DNA of 64,000 nt from Streptosporangium pseudovulgare (GTDB lineage: Bacteria; Actinomycetota; Actinomycetes; Streptosporangiales; Streptosporangiaceae). The stretch is taken from assembly GCF_014648055.1 (NCBI RefSeq), contig NZ_BMQJ01000009.1, forward strand, positions 1-64,000, written 5' to 3'. The notes beneath the pieces are model-generated. The model saw only the letters and a program-made list of their open reading frames with translations. It did no database searches and was not told the DNA's origin. A program made the translations under genes and the position numbers. This document shows, in pieces, positions 16,837 to 24,402 of this stretch. Every line of letters begins with the position of its first letter. Positions within the stretch are counted from its first letter, which is position 1.

Positions 16837-18999
16837 TTACGGATTCTTCTCCCCCAGCGCATAATCGACGGCGAAGGCCAGGTCAAAGGCCATTCCCTCG
16901 GTGAAGCGGGTGTCGAATCCTGCACCGCCGAGCACCCGGACGGCCTCCGCCGCGGCCCACCGGCGGATCATGGCGTCGACCGGCCAGCCGGCCGCCCGCA
17001 CCCCCCGGGAGTCCCGGGCGGCCCGGGCCGCTCCCAGCAGCCCGGCCGCCACGCGCCCGCCGGCGGCCTCCGCCTCCGCGTTCCCGGCCGCGCCCGGCGG
17101 GGTGGTGGCGGTCCAGGCGACCATTTCGAGGCAGGCCGCCGTCAGGAGCGGGTCCCCCAGCCGCCACGCCCCGGCCAGCGCCGTCCGGGCGTGGCGCACC
17201 GCCGTACGGCCGCGGTTCCCGACCCGCTCGATCCAGGCCAGGGCGTACTCCGTCTGGGCACGGCTCCATTCCCCGCCCGGGTCGTCGCGCGGGCGCCGGT
17301 CGCGGGCCAGCGTCTCCGCGGCCTCCCCCGCCCGGCCCGCGGCCAGCAGGCTCAGGGCGGCCAGCGCGTGGCAGGCGGGCGGCTCCGGGGACATACCGCC
17401 CCCCAGGCCCCCGCGGCCGCCGGGGTCTTCCGCGCCGCCGGTCGCGTGCCGGTCCGCGGCGCGGCCGAGCAGCCCGGCGGCCCGGACGAACTCGCGGCGT
17501 ATCAGGGCGATCAGGCCCTCGATCTGGAGCGCGTGACCGGTGGCGTGGCCCTCGCGGTCCTCCGCGCGCAGCAGGTCGAGCAGCCGCCCGGCGGTCTGCG
17601 GATCCCCCTGGCGCAGGGCCACCCACGATCGGGCCCACAGGACGCGGAACCGCTCCGGGCCGGGTTCGGCGTGCATGCGCAGTGCCGCGTCCAGGCAGTG
17701 GCGGCCCTCGTCCGGCAGGCCGCAGCAGATCCACAGGAACCACAGCGAGCCGGCCAGTGCCGCACCGGCCCGCGACCGCGCGGGATCGGCCAGGCACAGG
17801 TCGAGTGCCGCGCGGAGGTTGTGCCGCTCGGCGCGCATCCGCCCGGCCCACTCGGCCTGCCGCCCGGGCCACTCGGCGGCGCAGCGCCCGGCCAGGTGGA
17901 GGTAGTGGTCACGATGGCGGCCCCTGAGATCACCGGTCTCCCCCAGGCGGAGCAGCCATTCGGCGCCGAACTCCCGGACGGTGTCCAGCATGCGCAGCCG
18001 CGCCCCGGCCGGGTGTTCCTCCCGCCGCACGAGCGACTGGTCGGCCAGGCCGGTCAGCGCGTCGAGCACCGCCCCCGCCGGGAGCGGCCCGCCCGCGCAG
18101 ACCCGCTCGGCCGCCTCCAGGTCGAACCCGGCGGGGAAGACGGACAGCCGCGCCCACAGCAGCCGCTCTGCCGGACCGCACAGCTCGTGGCTCCGGCCCA
18201 TGGCCGCGCGCATCGACTGGTGCCGTACCGGGCCGCCGCCGCCGGTCAGTACGGCGTAGCGGTCGTCCAGGGACCGCGTGAGCAGCGCGGGCGAGAACGC
18301 GGGCGACGCGGCGCGCAGCCGTACGGCGGCCAGCTCGACGGCCAGCGGGATCCGGTCGAGCCGCTCGCAGAGCGCGGCCAGCCCGTCCGGGTCCGGGTTC
18401 GGAGTCGGAGTCGGACCGGTGCCTTGTCCGGCACAGGGGCCGGGATCGGAGTCGGGACCGGGGAAGGGGGCCGGGGCGGGGCCGATGGCCGCGCGGTCGC
18501 GCAGCAGGGCCACCGCGTCCTCGGTCCGCATCGGCGGGACAGGGTAGACGTGCTCGCCCGGCGGGCCCAACGACCGCCGGGAGGTGGCCAGCACGCGCAG
18601 GCGCGGCGCGGCGCCCAGCAGGGCGACCGTCAGGCGGGCCACCGGCTCGGCCAGATGCTCGCAGGTGTCGAGCACGAGCAGCGACCCACGGGGGTCCAGC
18701 CGCGCGGCGAGCGCCTCCGGCACCGGCGGGGCCGACCCGTCGCCCGGCGCGGGGCCCAGGACGGCGGCGACCGTGAGCGGCAGCTCGTGCGGGTCGGTCA
18801 GCGAGGACAGGTCGACGATCCGGAAACCGCCGGGGATCTCCACCCCGATCATCTCGGCCACCCGGTGCGCCAGCCGGGTCTTCCCCACGCCGCCCGGCCC
18901 GGTGAGCGTGACCAGGCGGGCCCGCCGTACCAGGCGGGTCACCTGTTCCGTCTCGGCGTGACGGCCGACGAAGGTGGTTTCCGTGACTCCTCCGCTCAC
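16837..18999 (-). CDS. STAND (NB-ARC/COG3903-type) ATPase 3
   Basis: Protein of 720 residues, the first gene of the tandem trio and the most divergent. Seen: T-T-F-V-G-R-H-A-E-T-E at the N-terminus, Walker A G-P-G-G-V-G-K-T (34-41), Walker B L-L-V-L-D-T-C-E, T-S-R-R-S-L-G, D-R-I-P-L-A-V-E-L-A-A, and S-H-E-L-C-G-P-A-E-R-L-L-W-A-R in the winged-helix region. The helical C-terminal half ends with A-G-F-D-T-R-F-T-E-G and has no DNA-binding domain. A Pro/Asp/Gly-rich loop of about 35 residues lies before the R-I-P-L motif. The start is a GTG at 18999 with a weakly placed ribosome-binding site. It is transcribed away from the methyltransferase, from a repeat-filled intergenic region. Confidence 0.82.
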   Translation of the reverse strand: MSGGVTETTFVGRHAETEQVTRLVRRARLVTLTGPGGVGKTRLAHRVAEMIGVEIPGGFRIVDLSSLTDPHELPLTVAAVLGPAPGDGSAPPVPEALAARLDPRGSLLVLDTCEHLAEPVARLTVALLGAAPRLRVLATSRRSLGPPGEHVYPVPPMRTEDAVALLRDRAAIGPAPAPFPGPDSDPGPCAGQGTGPTPTPNPDPDGLAALCERLDRIPLAVELAAVRLRAASPAFSPALLTRSLDDRYAVLTGGGGPVRHQSMRAAMGRSHELCGPAERLLWARLSVFPAGFDLEAAERVCAGGPLPAGAVLDALTGLADQSLVRREEHPAGARLRMLDTVREFGAEWLLRLGETGDLRGRHRDHYLHLAGRCAAEWPGRQAEWAGRMRAERHNLRAALDLCLADPARSRAGAALAGSLWFLWICCGLPDEGRHCLDAALRMHAEPGPERFRVLWARSWVALRQGDPQTAGRLLDLLRAEDREGHATGHALQIEGLIALIRREFVRAAGLLGRAADRHATGGAEDPGGRGGLGGGMSPEPPACHALAALSLLAAGRAGEAAETLARDRRPRDDPGGEWSRAQTEYALAWIERVGNRGRTAVRHARTALAGAWRLGDPLLTAACLEMVAWTATTPPGAAGNAEAEAAGGRVAAGLLGAARAARDSRGVRAAGWPVDAMIRRWAAAEAVRVLGGAGFDTRFTEGMAFDLAFAVDYALGEKNP

Positions 19000-19437
19000 C
19001 GGAGGGAACGGCCTCCCGCCTCCCTGGCCGAGGTGGACGGCGGGCAGAGCCCCTGCCCGCCCGGGACGCAGGGAACCGTACCAGGAGTGCGGTCCTCCCG
19101 CCGGGTGAACGGCGGCCGGGCCGGGTGACGGGAGGGCGGGCGGGATGTCGGGCCGGCCGGGGGCACGAGACCGGTCAGGAGGGTGTCGGGCCGGTCAGGA
19201 GGACGAGGCCGTTCGGGGACGCGACGCCGGTCAGGAGGGTGCGGCCGGTCAGGGGTGTGACGCCGGTCAGGAGGGTGCGGCCAGGAGTGTGGAACCCGGC
19301 CGGGGGCGCGTGTCCAGGGGGCGCGGCCCGTTCGCGAGGCCGTCCCGGGGTGACGGCCACTAGACTCTTGGGCTGTCCATGGCCGCGTGCGCCAGCCGGT
19401 GCCGCGGCTCCTGAGTGATCGAGCTGGACGGAACCTC
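19000..19437. repeat. Divergent intergenic region with ccggtcaggaggg tandem repeats
   Basis: About 440 bases between divergent genes. The motif ccggtcaggaggg recurs at about 19171, 19191, 19227 and 19263, with a variant at 19244, in an irregular array to about 19290. A TAGACT hexamer at 19361-19366 may be the -10 of the methyltransferase, without an obvious -35. Short open frames in the array (L-L-T-G repeats on the minus strand) look like by-products of the repeat. Confidence 0.6.
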
Positions 19438-20169
19438 ATGTCTGGGTATGACCGCGTAGTGCAACCCGCGGCCGGCGACGAGGCCCTGGAGAACCACCTG
19501 GGTGGGGACGAGGCCAAGAACTACCGGCAGTACGAGTTCGACATGGTCGCCCCGCACGTGGGCCGGTCCATGCTGGAGATCGGCTCCGGCCTCGGGCACT
19601 TCGCCGAGCAGTTCCTGCCCCGGCTCGACCGGCTGGTGGTCAGCGACTTCGACCCCTACTGCGTGGAGCAGCTCAAGAAGCGCTTCGCCGGCCGCGACGA
19701 CATCGACGTGCTGAAGTTCGGCCTGCCGACCGACATCCCGATCGGCGAGAAGGTCGACACCGTCGTGATGATGAACGTCCTGGAGCACATCGAGGAGGAC
19801 GTCGAGGCGCTGCGCTCCCTGGCCAAGGTGACCGTCCCCGGCGGGCGGATCATCATCTGGGTCCCGGGCTACATGCAGCTCTACGGAGACTTCGACCGCA
19901 AGGTCGGCCACGTCACCCGCTACACCCCCGCCACGCTGCGCAGCACGGTCTCCCGCGCGGGTCTGGACATCGGCGTGCTCAAGCCGATCAACTTCCTCGG
20001 CGGCATCGCCTGGTGGGCCGCGGTCCGCCGCGGCGGCGTGGGCTACCCCGACCCCCGGCTGGTGAAGATCTACGACCGCACGGTGGTTCCCACCACCCGC
20101 TTCATCGAGCGCTTCATCCGCCCGCCCTTCGGGCAGACGGTCTTCTGCGTCGCCCGCGTGCCGCGGTAG
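19438..20169 (+). CDS. Class I SAM-dependent methyltransferase
   Basis: Protein of 243 residues. Motif I M-L-E-I-G-S-G-L-G-H-F, acidic strand end V-V-S-D-F-D-P-Y, motif V-M-M-N-V-L-E-H-I-E-E-D and P-G-G-R-I-I-I-W-V-P mark the methyltransferase_11/12 Rossmann fold. The C-terminal part (H-V-T-R-Y-T, then G-G-I-A-W-W and a stretch near R-F-I-E-R-F-I-R-P-P-F-G) resembles methyltransferases found next to glycan or lipid synthesis genes. The substrate cannot be read from the sequence. I chose the ATG at 19438 because it fits the usual N-terminus; the ribosome-binding site is only GGA. Confidence 0.82.
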   Translation: MSGYDRVVQPAAGDEALENHLGGDEAKNYRQYEFDMVAPHVGRSMLEIGSGLGHFAEQFLPRLDRLVVSDFDPYCVEQLKKRFAGRDDIDVLKFGLPTDIPIGEKVDTVVMMNVLEHIEEDVEALRSLAKVTVPGGRIIIWVPGYMQLYGDFDRKVGHVTRYTPATLRSTVSRAGLDIGVLKPINFLGGIAWWAAVRRGGVGYPDPRLVKIYDRTVVPTTRFIERFIRPPFGQTVFCVARVPR

Positions 20170-20458
20170 GGACCGGCGGTCCGGCCGGGCGGCGGTCCAC
20201 CGCGGGCGCCCGATCGCCCGGATCTTCTTCCCGGTGTTCCCGCCGGACCTCCCGGTGTTCCCGGTGTTCCCGCCGGACCTTCCTCCCGGTGTTCTCGGTG
20301 TTCCCGCCGGACCTTCCTCCCGGTGTTCCCGATGTTCCCGGGGTTTCCAGGGTTTCCCGCGGCGACGGGAACCGCCCGGGTTCCCGGGGGCCACCTGGCC
20401 TTTCTCCGGTCTGTTACCGGGGCGTAACCTCGAAGCATCCGCGTCCGAGGAGGTCAGC
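20170..20458. repeat. Intergenic tandem repeats and acyl-CoA dehydrogenase promoter region
   Basis: From about 20226 to 20345 the sequence is built from ttcccgccggacc and cggtgttccc pieces repeated four to five times. Downstream, an inverted repeat GTTAC-CGGGGC-GTAAC at 20413-20428 lies 30 bases before the start codon of the acyl-CoA dehydrogenase and could be an operator. Confidence 0.6.
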
Positions 20459-22333
20459 ATGACCGATTACGCCAAGGCACGTGAGGTGGCCGAGCAGGCC
20501 CGGGAGAAGGAGTGGACCCGGCCCAGCTTCGGCAGGCAGCTCTTCCTGGGTGACTTCCGCCTCGACCTGGTCCATCCGGCGCCGGTTCCGCCGGAGGCCG
20601 AGTCCGAGAAGGGCGAGCGGTTTCTGCACGCCCTGCGGCGTTTCCTGGAGACCCGGGTGGACCCGGCGCTGATCGAGCGGACCGCCCGGATACCCGACGA
20701 GGTGGTCAAGGATCTCGCGCAGCTCGGCGCGTTCGGGATCACCATCGAGGAGCGGTACGGCGGGCTCGGGCTGAGCCACCTCGACTACGGCCGCGCGCTG
20801 ATGCTCGCCGGGTCCTACAACCCGGCGCTCGGCACGCTGCTGTCGGCGCACCAGTCGATCGGGGTGCCCAAGCCGCTCAAGCAGTTCGGCACCGAGGAGC
20901 AGAAGCGGGCCTTCCTGCCCCGCTGCGCGAAGGGCGAGGTGTCGGCGTTCCTGCTGACCGAGCCCGACGTCGGCTCCGATCCGGCGCGGCTCGCCACCAC
21001 GGCCGAACGGGACGGCGACGACTACGTGCTGGACGGCGTGAAGCTGTGGACGACCAACGGGGTCGTCGCGAGCCTGCTGGTCGTGATGGCCCGCACCGGC
21101 AGGGGGATCTCCGCGTTCGTCGTCGAGGCCGACACCCCCGGGATCACGGTCGAGCGGCGCAACGCCTTCATGGGCCTGCGCGGCATCGAGAACGGCGTGA
21201 CCAGGTTCCACCGGGTGCGCGTCCCTGCGGCCAACCTGATCGGCAGGGAGGGCCAGGGCCTGAAGATCGCGCTGACCACGCTCAACACCGGGCGGCTCTC
21301 CCTTCCCGCCGTCTGCGCCGGGATCTCCAAGTGGGCGGTCAAGATCGCCAGGGAGTGGAGCGGCGCGCGGGTGCAGTGGGGCCGGCCGGTCGGCGGCCAC
21401 GAGGCGGTTGCCACCAAGATCGGCTTCATCGCGGCCACGGCCTACGCCCTGGAGGCGGTGACGAACCTGTCGTGCCGGCTGGCCGACGACGCGCGCAACG
21501 ACATCCGGATCGAGGCGGCGCTGGCCAAGCTGTACGCCTCGGAGATGGCGTGGCGGGTGGCCGACGAGCTGGTCCAGATCCGCGGCGGGCGCGGCTACGA
21601 GACGGCCGAGTCACTGGCGGCGCGGGGCGAGCGCGGCGTCCCGGCCGAGCAGTTCCTCCGGGATCTGCGGATCAACCGGATCTTCGAGGGATCCACCGAG
21701 ATCATGCACCTGCTGATCGCCCGCGAGGCGGTGGACGCCCACCTGTCGGCCGCCGGCGGAGTGATCGACCCGTCCCTGGACACCGCGGCGCGGCTCCGCG
21801 CGGCGGCGAAGGCGGGCGGGTTCTACGCGCGGTGGCTGCCGACGCTGGTCACGGGCCCGGGCAGTGTCCCCGGCTCCTACGCGGAGTTCGGGCCGCTGGC
21901 CGCGCACCTGCGCTACGTGGAGCGGACGAGCCGCAGGCTGGCCCGGTCCACCTTCTACGGCATGTCCCGCTGGCAGGGAAGGCTGGAGCACCGGCAGGGC
22001 TTCCTCGGCCGGATCGTGGACATCGGCGCCGAGCTGTTCGCGATCACCGCGACGTGCGTCCGGGCCCGGGAGGACGCCGCCGACCTGGGCATCAGGGCCG
22101 TCGAGCTGGCCGACGCCTTCTGCCACCAGGCGCGGCTCCGCGCCGACGCGCTGTTCGACCGGCTGTGGGACAACACCGACTCCCGCGACGCGCGACTGGC
22201 CGCGCACGTGCTGGAGGACCGCTACGCGTTCCTGGAGGAGGGGATCCTCGACCCCTCGATCGAGGGTCCGTGGATCGCATCCGCCGAGCCCGGCCCGTCG
22301 GCCGCCGAGAACGTGCACCGGCCGATCCGCTGA
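20459..22333 (+). CDS. Acyl-CoA dehydrogenase, long form
   Basis: Protein of 624 residues, far longer than the usual 380. The standard core runs from about residue 60 to 430: T-E-P-D-V-G-S-D-P (FAD/substrate loop), W-T-T-N-G-V, F-M-G-L-R-G-I, Q-I-R-G-G-R-G-Y-E-T and E-G-S-T-E-I-M. The C-terminal 180 residues are extra helices of the sort found in VLCAD/ACAD9-like and some FadE proteins, which often act on long chains or at the membrane. It should oxidise acyl-CoA to enoyl-CoA, passing electrons to ETF. ATG at 20459 with GAGGAGG. A hairpin terminator follows; the thiolase nearby is on the other strand. Confidence 0.9.
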   Translation: MTDYAKAREVAEQAREKEWTRPSFGRQLFLGDFRLDLVHPAPVPPEAESEKGERFLHALRRFLETRVDPALIERTARIPDEVVKDLAQLGAFGITIEERYGGLGLSHLDYGRALMLAGSYNPALGTLLSAHQSIGVPKPLKQFGTEEQKRAFLPRCAKGEVSAFLLTEPDVGSDPARLATTAERDGDDYVLDGVKLWTTNGVVASLLVVMARTGRGISAFVVEADTPGITVERRNAFMGLRGIENGVTRFHRVRVPAANLIGREGQGLKIALTTLNTGRLSLPAVCAGISKWAVKIAREWSGARVQWGRPVGGHEAVATKIGFIAATAYALEAVTNLSCRLADDARNDIRIEAALAKLYASEMAWRVADELVQIRGGRGYETAESLAARGERGVPAEQFLRDLRINRIFEGSTEIMHLLIAREAVDAHLSAAGGVIDPSLDTAARLRAAAKAGGFYARWLPTLVTGPGSVPGSYAEFGPLAAHLRYVERTSRRLARSTFYGMSRWQGRLEHRQGFLGRIVDIGAELFAITATCVRAREDAADLGIRAVELADAFCHQARLRADALFDRLWDNTDSRDARLAAHVLEDRYAFLEEGILDPSIEGPWIASAEPGPSAAENVHRPIR

Positions 22334-22391
22334 CGACCGCCGGATCCGCCGATCCGCCGGGACCGCCGATCCGCCGAGGCCGCCGAGGCCC

Positions 22392-22427
22392 CGATCTCCC
22401 CGGGCCTGCCGGAGCTCGGGGAGATCG
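22392..22427 (+). terminator. Terminator after the long acyl-CoA dehydrogenase
   Basis: CGATCTCCCCG at 22392-22402 pairs perfectly with 22417-22427. It lies about 60 bases after the stop, behind a short run of gatccgccg repeats (22336-22380). Confidence 0.7.
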
Positions 22428-22538
22428 AGGGAGACCGAGGGAGCTCGGGGAGACCGGAAGCCGATCCGCCGAGGCGGGCCGGGGGCACGGCGCGCCGCCG
22501 CGCCCCCGGCCCGGTCCCGGGATACCGGGATAAATGGG

Positions 22539-22568
22539 TTGCACCGTACGGCGGGCCCGCCGTACGGT
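22539..22568 (+). promoter_or_regulatory. Predicted promoter of a leaderless mini-ORF
   Basis: TTGCAC (22539-22544), an 18-base spacer and TACGGT (22563-22568) form a plausible SigA-type promoter. The expected start of transcription, 7 bases on, coincides with the A of an ATG at 22575. The two CCGTACGG palindromes at 22544 and 22560 lie in and beside the spacer. Confidence 0.5.
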
Positions 22569-22574
22569 GGCCGC

Positions 22575-22592
22575 ATGTGGATCAACTCCTAG
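22575..22592 (+). CDS. Leaderless five-codon leader peptide candidate (M-W-I-N-S)
   Basis: ATG TGG ATC AAC TCC TAG, positioned exactly at the predicted transcription start. Leaderless translation is common in actinomycetes, and very short leader ORFs often regulate downstream genes. Three possible hairpins follow: 22604-22621, 22629-22669 and 22678-22690. The single Trp codon is rare, but too little for a classical trp attenuator. Confidence 0.35.
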   Translation: MWINS

Positions 22593-22718
22593 AAGCCGGC
22601 GTCGACCAGCGATGACTGGTCCGCCCGCACTCAGCTCTCTGGCCCGTTCGTCCGACGCGGCGGCTGAGTCTCCGGCACGGCCTTCGGCCGCGTCTTCATG
22701 ATCTTCGAGGAGTGGCAC
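22593..22718 (+). promoter_or_regulatory. Structured 5' leader of a small gene
   Basis: Three inverted repeats in 90 bases: GACCAG/CTGGTC (22604-22609 with 22616-22621), ACTCAGC/GCTGAGT (22629-22635 with 22663-22669) and CGGCC/GGCCG (22678-22682 with 22686-22690). They lie between the mini-ORF and the ribosome-binding site (GAGGAG, about 22707) of the 63-residue gene. The layout suggests an attenuator or other RNA switch. Confidence 0.4.
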
Positions 22719-22910
22719 ATGCGAATCCGTTTCACCCATCAGTCCCAGGACCCCGACCGGCCCGGCGAGGACGGCACGTCCGAGGGCTCGTCCCACGTCC
22801 TCCCGCCCGGCCGCGGGCTTCCGGCCGCGCCCCGGCGCGTGCCGATGCCCCGCACGCCGGCCAGGCCCACCCACCAGCCGCGCCGGATCCCCGGCAGGGG
22901 CGGCCGCTGA
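22719..22910 (+). CDS. Small protein of unknown function, 63 residues
   Basis: The open frame starts with an ATG 6 bases after GAGGAG and has about 95 % G/C in third positions. The product begins M-R-I-R-F-T-H-Q-S and is rich in Pro, Arg and Gly with no membrane segment or cysteine, so it looks basic and disordered. I do not recognise it. It follows the structured leader and mini-ORF on the same strand, which is the main reason to believe it is expressed. Confidence 0.45.
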   Translation: MRIRFTHQSQDPDRPGEDGTSEGSSHVLPPGRGLPAAPRRVPMPRTPARPTHQPRRIPGRGGR

Positions 22911-23089
22911 CGGCGGGCCCCCTCGGGCGGCGCGTCCCGTTGAAAGCGCGTCCCCTTGGGGGCCGGCGGGTCCTCCTTCTCGGCGCGTCCTCTCGAAGGC
23001 GCGTCCTCTCGAAGGCGCGTCTTCCCGGAAGCGCGTCCCCTTGCGGGCGGGCGGGTCCTCCTGGCGGCGGACCCGCCCGGCCGGTGACG

Positions 23090-23140
23090 GGCGAAAGGCC
23101 GCCCCGGGCCCGGAAGACCGGGCCGGGGCGGCCTTTCGCC
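23090..23140 (-). terminator. Terminator of the thiolase gene
   Basis: Long stem: GCGAAAGGCCGCCCC from 23091 continued to 23113, pairing with 23118-23139 with one bulge and a 4-base loop. It lies 42 bases past the thiolase stop. Confidence 0.85.
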
Positions 23141-23181
23141 TCGCGCGCTCCCCTCGGGAACCCCTCGGGAGCCCCGGCGGG

Positions 23182-24327
23182 TCAGACCCGCTCGATGACG
23201 GTGACGTTCGCCTGGCCGCCGCCCTCGCACATCGTCTGCAGGCCGTACCGGCCGCCGGTGCGCTCCAGCTCGTGGACCAGCTTGGTCATCAGGATCGTGC
23301 CGGTGCCGCCCAGCGGGTGCCCCAGGGCGATGGCGCCGCCGTTCGGGTTGACCTTGGCGGGGTCGGCGCCCAGCTCCTTGATCCACGCCAGCGGGACCGG
23401 GGCGAACGCCTCGTTGATCTCGGTGACGTCGATGTCGCCGATGGACAGCCCGGACCGCTGCAGGGCCTTGCGGGTCGCCGGGATCGGCGCGGTCAGCATG
23501 TAGACCGGGTCGTCGCCGGTGAGCGCCAGCGTGACGATCCGGGCCCTGGGGACCAGGCCGTGGTCGCGGATCGCCTTCTCGGAGGCGATCAGCAGCGCGC
23601 CGGAGCCGTCGGAGATCTGCGAGGAGGTCGCCGCGGTGATCCGCCCGCCCTCGCGGAGGGTCTTGAGCGACGCCATCTTCTCCAGCGTGGTGTCCGGCCG
23701 CGGCCCCTCGTCGTCCTCGACGCCGTTGATCGGGGCGATCTGGTCCCGGAAGTGGCCGTTGGCGATGGCCTTGGCCGCCCGCTGGTGGCTCTCGTAGGCG
23801 TACCGCTCCAGTTCCTCGCGCTCGAAGCCCCACTTCTCGCACATCAGCTCCGCGCCGCGGAACTGGGAGATCTCCTGCTTGCCGTACCGCTCGACCCAGC
23901 CCTCGCCGAACGGGAAGGGCATCCCCTTCTCCAGCGCGGCGGTGATCGACGACCCCATCGGCACGACGCTCATCGACTCCACGCCGGCGGCCACCACGAG
24001 GTCCTGGGTGCCGGAGAGCACTCCCTGGGCGGCGAAGTGGACCGCCTGCTGGGAGGAGCCGCACTGGCGGTCGATGGTGACGCCCGCGACGTTTTCCGGC
24101 AGACCCGCCGACAGCCAGGCGTTGCGCGCGATGTCCATGCTCTGCGGACCGAACTGCATGACGCAGCCCATGATGACGTCCTCCACCGCGGCCGGGTCGA
24201 CGCCGGTGCGGTCGATGAGCGCCCTGAGCGTGTGCGCGGCCAGGTCGGTGGGGTGGACGGTGGACAGCCCGCCCTTCTTCTTGCCGACCGGGGTGCGGAC
24301 GGCCCCGACGATGTACGCCTCTGCCAC
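23182..24327 (-). CDS. Thiolase, acetyl-CoA acyltransferase type
   Basis: Protein of 381 residues catalysing thiolytic cleavage of 3-ketoacyl-CoA, or the reverse condensation. Seen: V-R-T-P-V-G near the start, nucleophilic Cys in D-R-Q-C-G-S-S-Q-Q, N-G-G-A-I-A-L-G-H-P-L-G-G-T-G with the catalytic His, and C-E-G-G-G-Q-A-N near the end where the second Cys acts. The length fits degradative thiolases (FadA type). GTG start with AGGAGG 4 bases upstream. A TetR-like operator precedes it, so induction by fatty acids or acyl-CoA is likely. It lies 75 bases downstream of the DUF2079 gene but probably has its own promoter. Confidence 0.92.
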   Translation of the reverse strand: MAEAYIVGAVRTPVGKKKGGLSTVHPTDLAAHTLRALIDRTGVDPAAVEDVIMGCVMQFGPQSMDIARNAWLSAGLPENVAGVTIDRQCGSSQQAVHFAAQGVLSGTQDLVVAAGVESMSVVPMGSSITAALEKGMPFPFGEGWVERYGKQEISQFRGAELMCEKWGFEREELERYAYESHQRAAKAIANGHFRDQIAPINGVEDDEGPRPDTTLEKMASLKTLREGGRITAATSSQISDGSGALLIASEKAIRDHGLVPRARIVTLALTGDDPVYMLTAPIPATRKALQRSGLSIGDIDVTEINEAFAPVPLAWIKELGADPAKVNPNGGAIALGHPLGGTGTILMTKLVHELERTGGRYGLQTMCEGGGQANVTVIERV

Positions 24328-24345
24328 AGTGCCTCCTGCTCATGA

Positions 24346-24364
24346 AACCGAGCAATGTTCGGTT
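24346..24364 (-). promoter_or_regulatory. Palindromic operator upstream of the thiolase
   Basis: AACCGA-GCAATG-T-TCGGTT, a 19-base inverted repeat with 6-base arms, lies about 20 bases before the thiolase start codon. Size and position fit a TetR-family repressor of lipid catabolism. No repressor gene lies adjacent. Confidence 0.45.
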
Positions 24365-24402
24365 ACTAGGAGATTACAGGAGAAGCCTTCCCGCTGTCGT
24401 GT

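Noticed and set aside
16747-19128. A 793-codon plus-strand open frame opposite the STAND ATPases
   Set aside because: It is antisense to two genes with clear Walker motifs; its composition (Gly/Arg/Gln-rich, no motif) is the usual by-product of high GC3 on the other strand.
19175-19360. Small minus-strand ORF with repeated L-L-T-G-V
   Set aside because: It simply translates the ccggtcaggaggg array, with no ribosome-binding site or conserved features.
22575-22592. Tryptophan attenuator
   Set aside because: Only one Trp codon, and no tryptophan biosynthesis or transport gene downstream.
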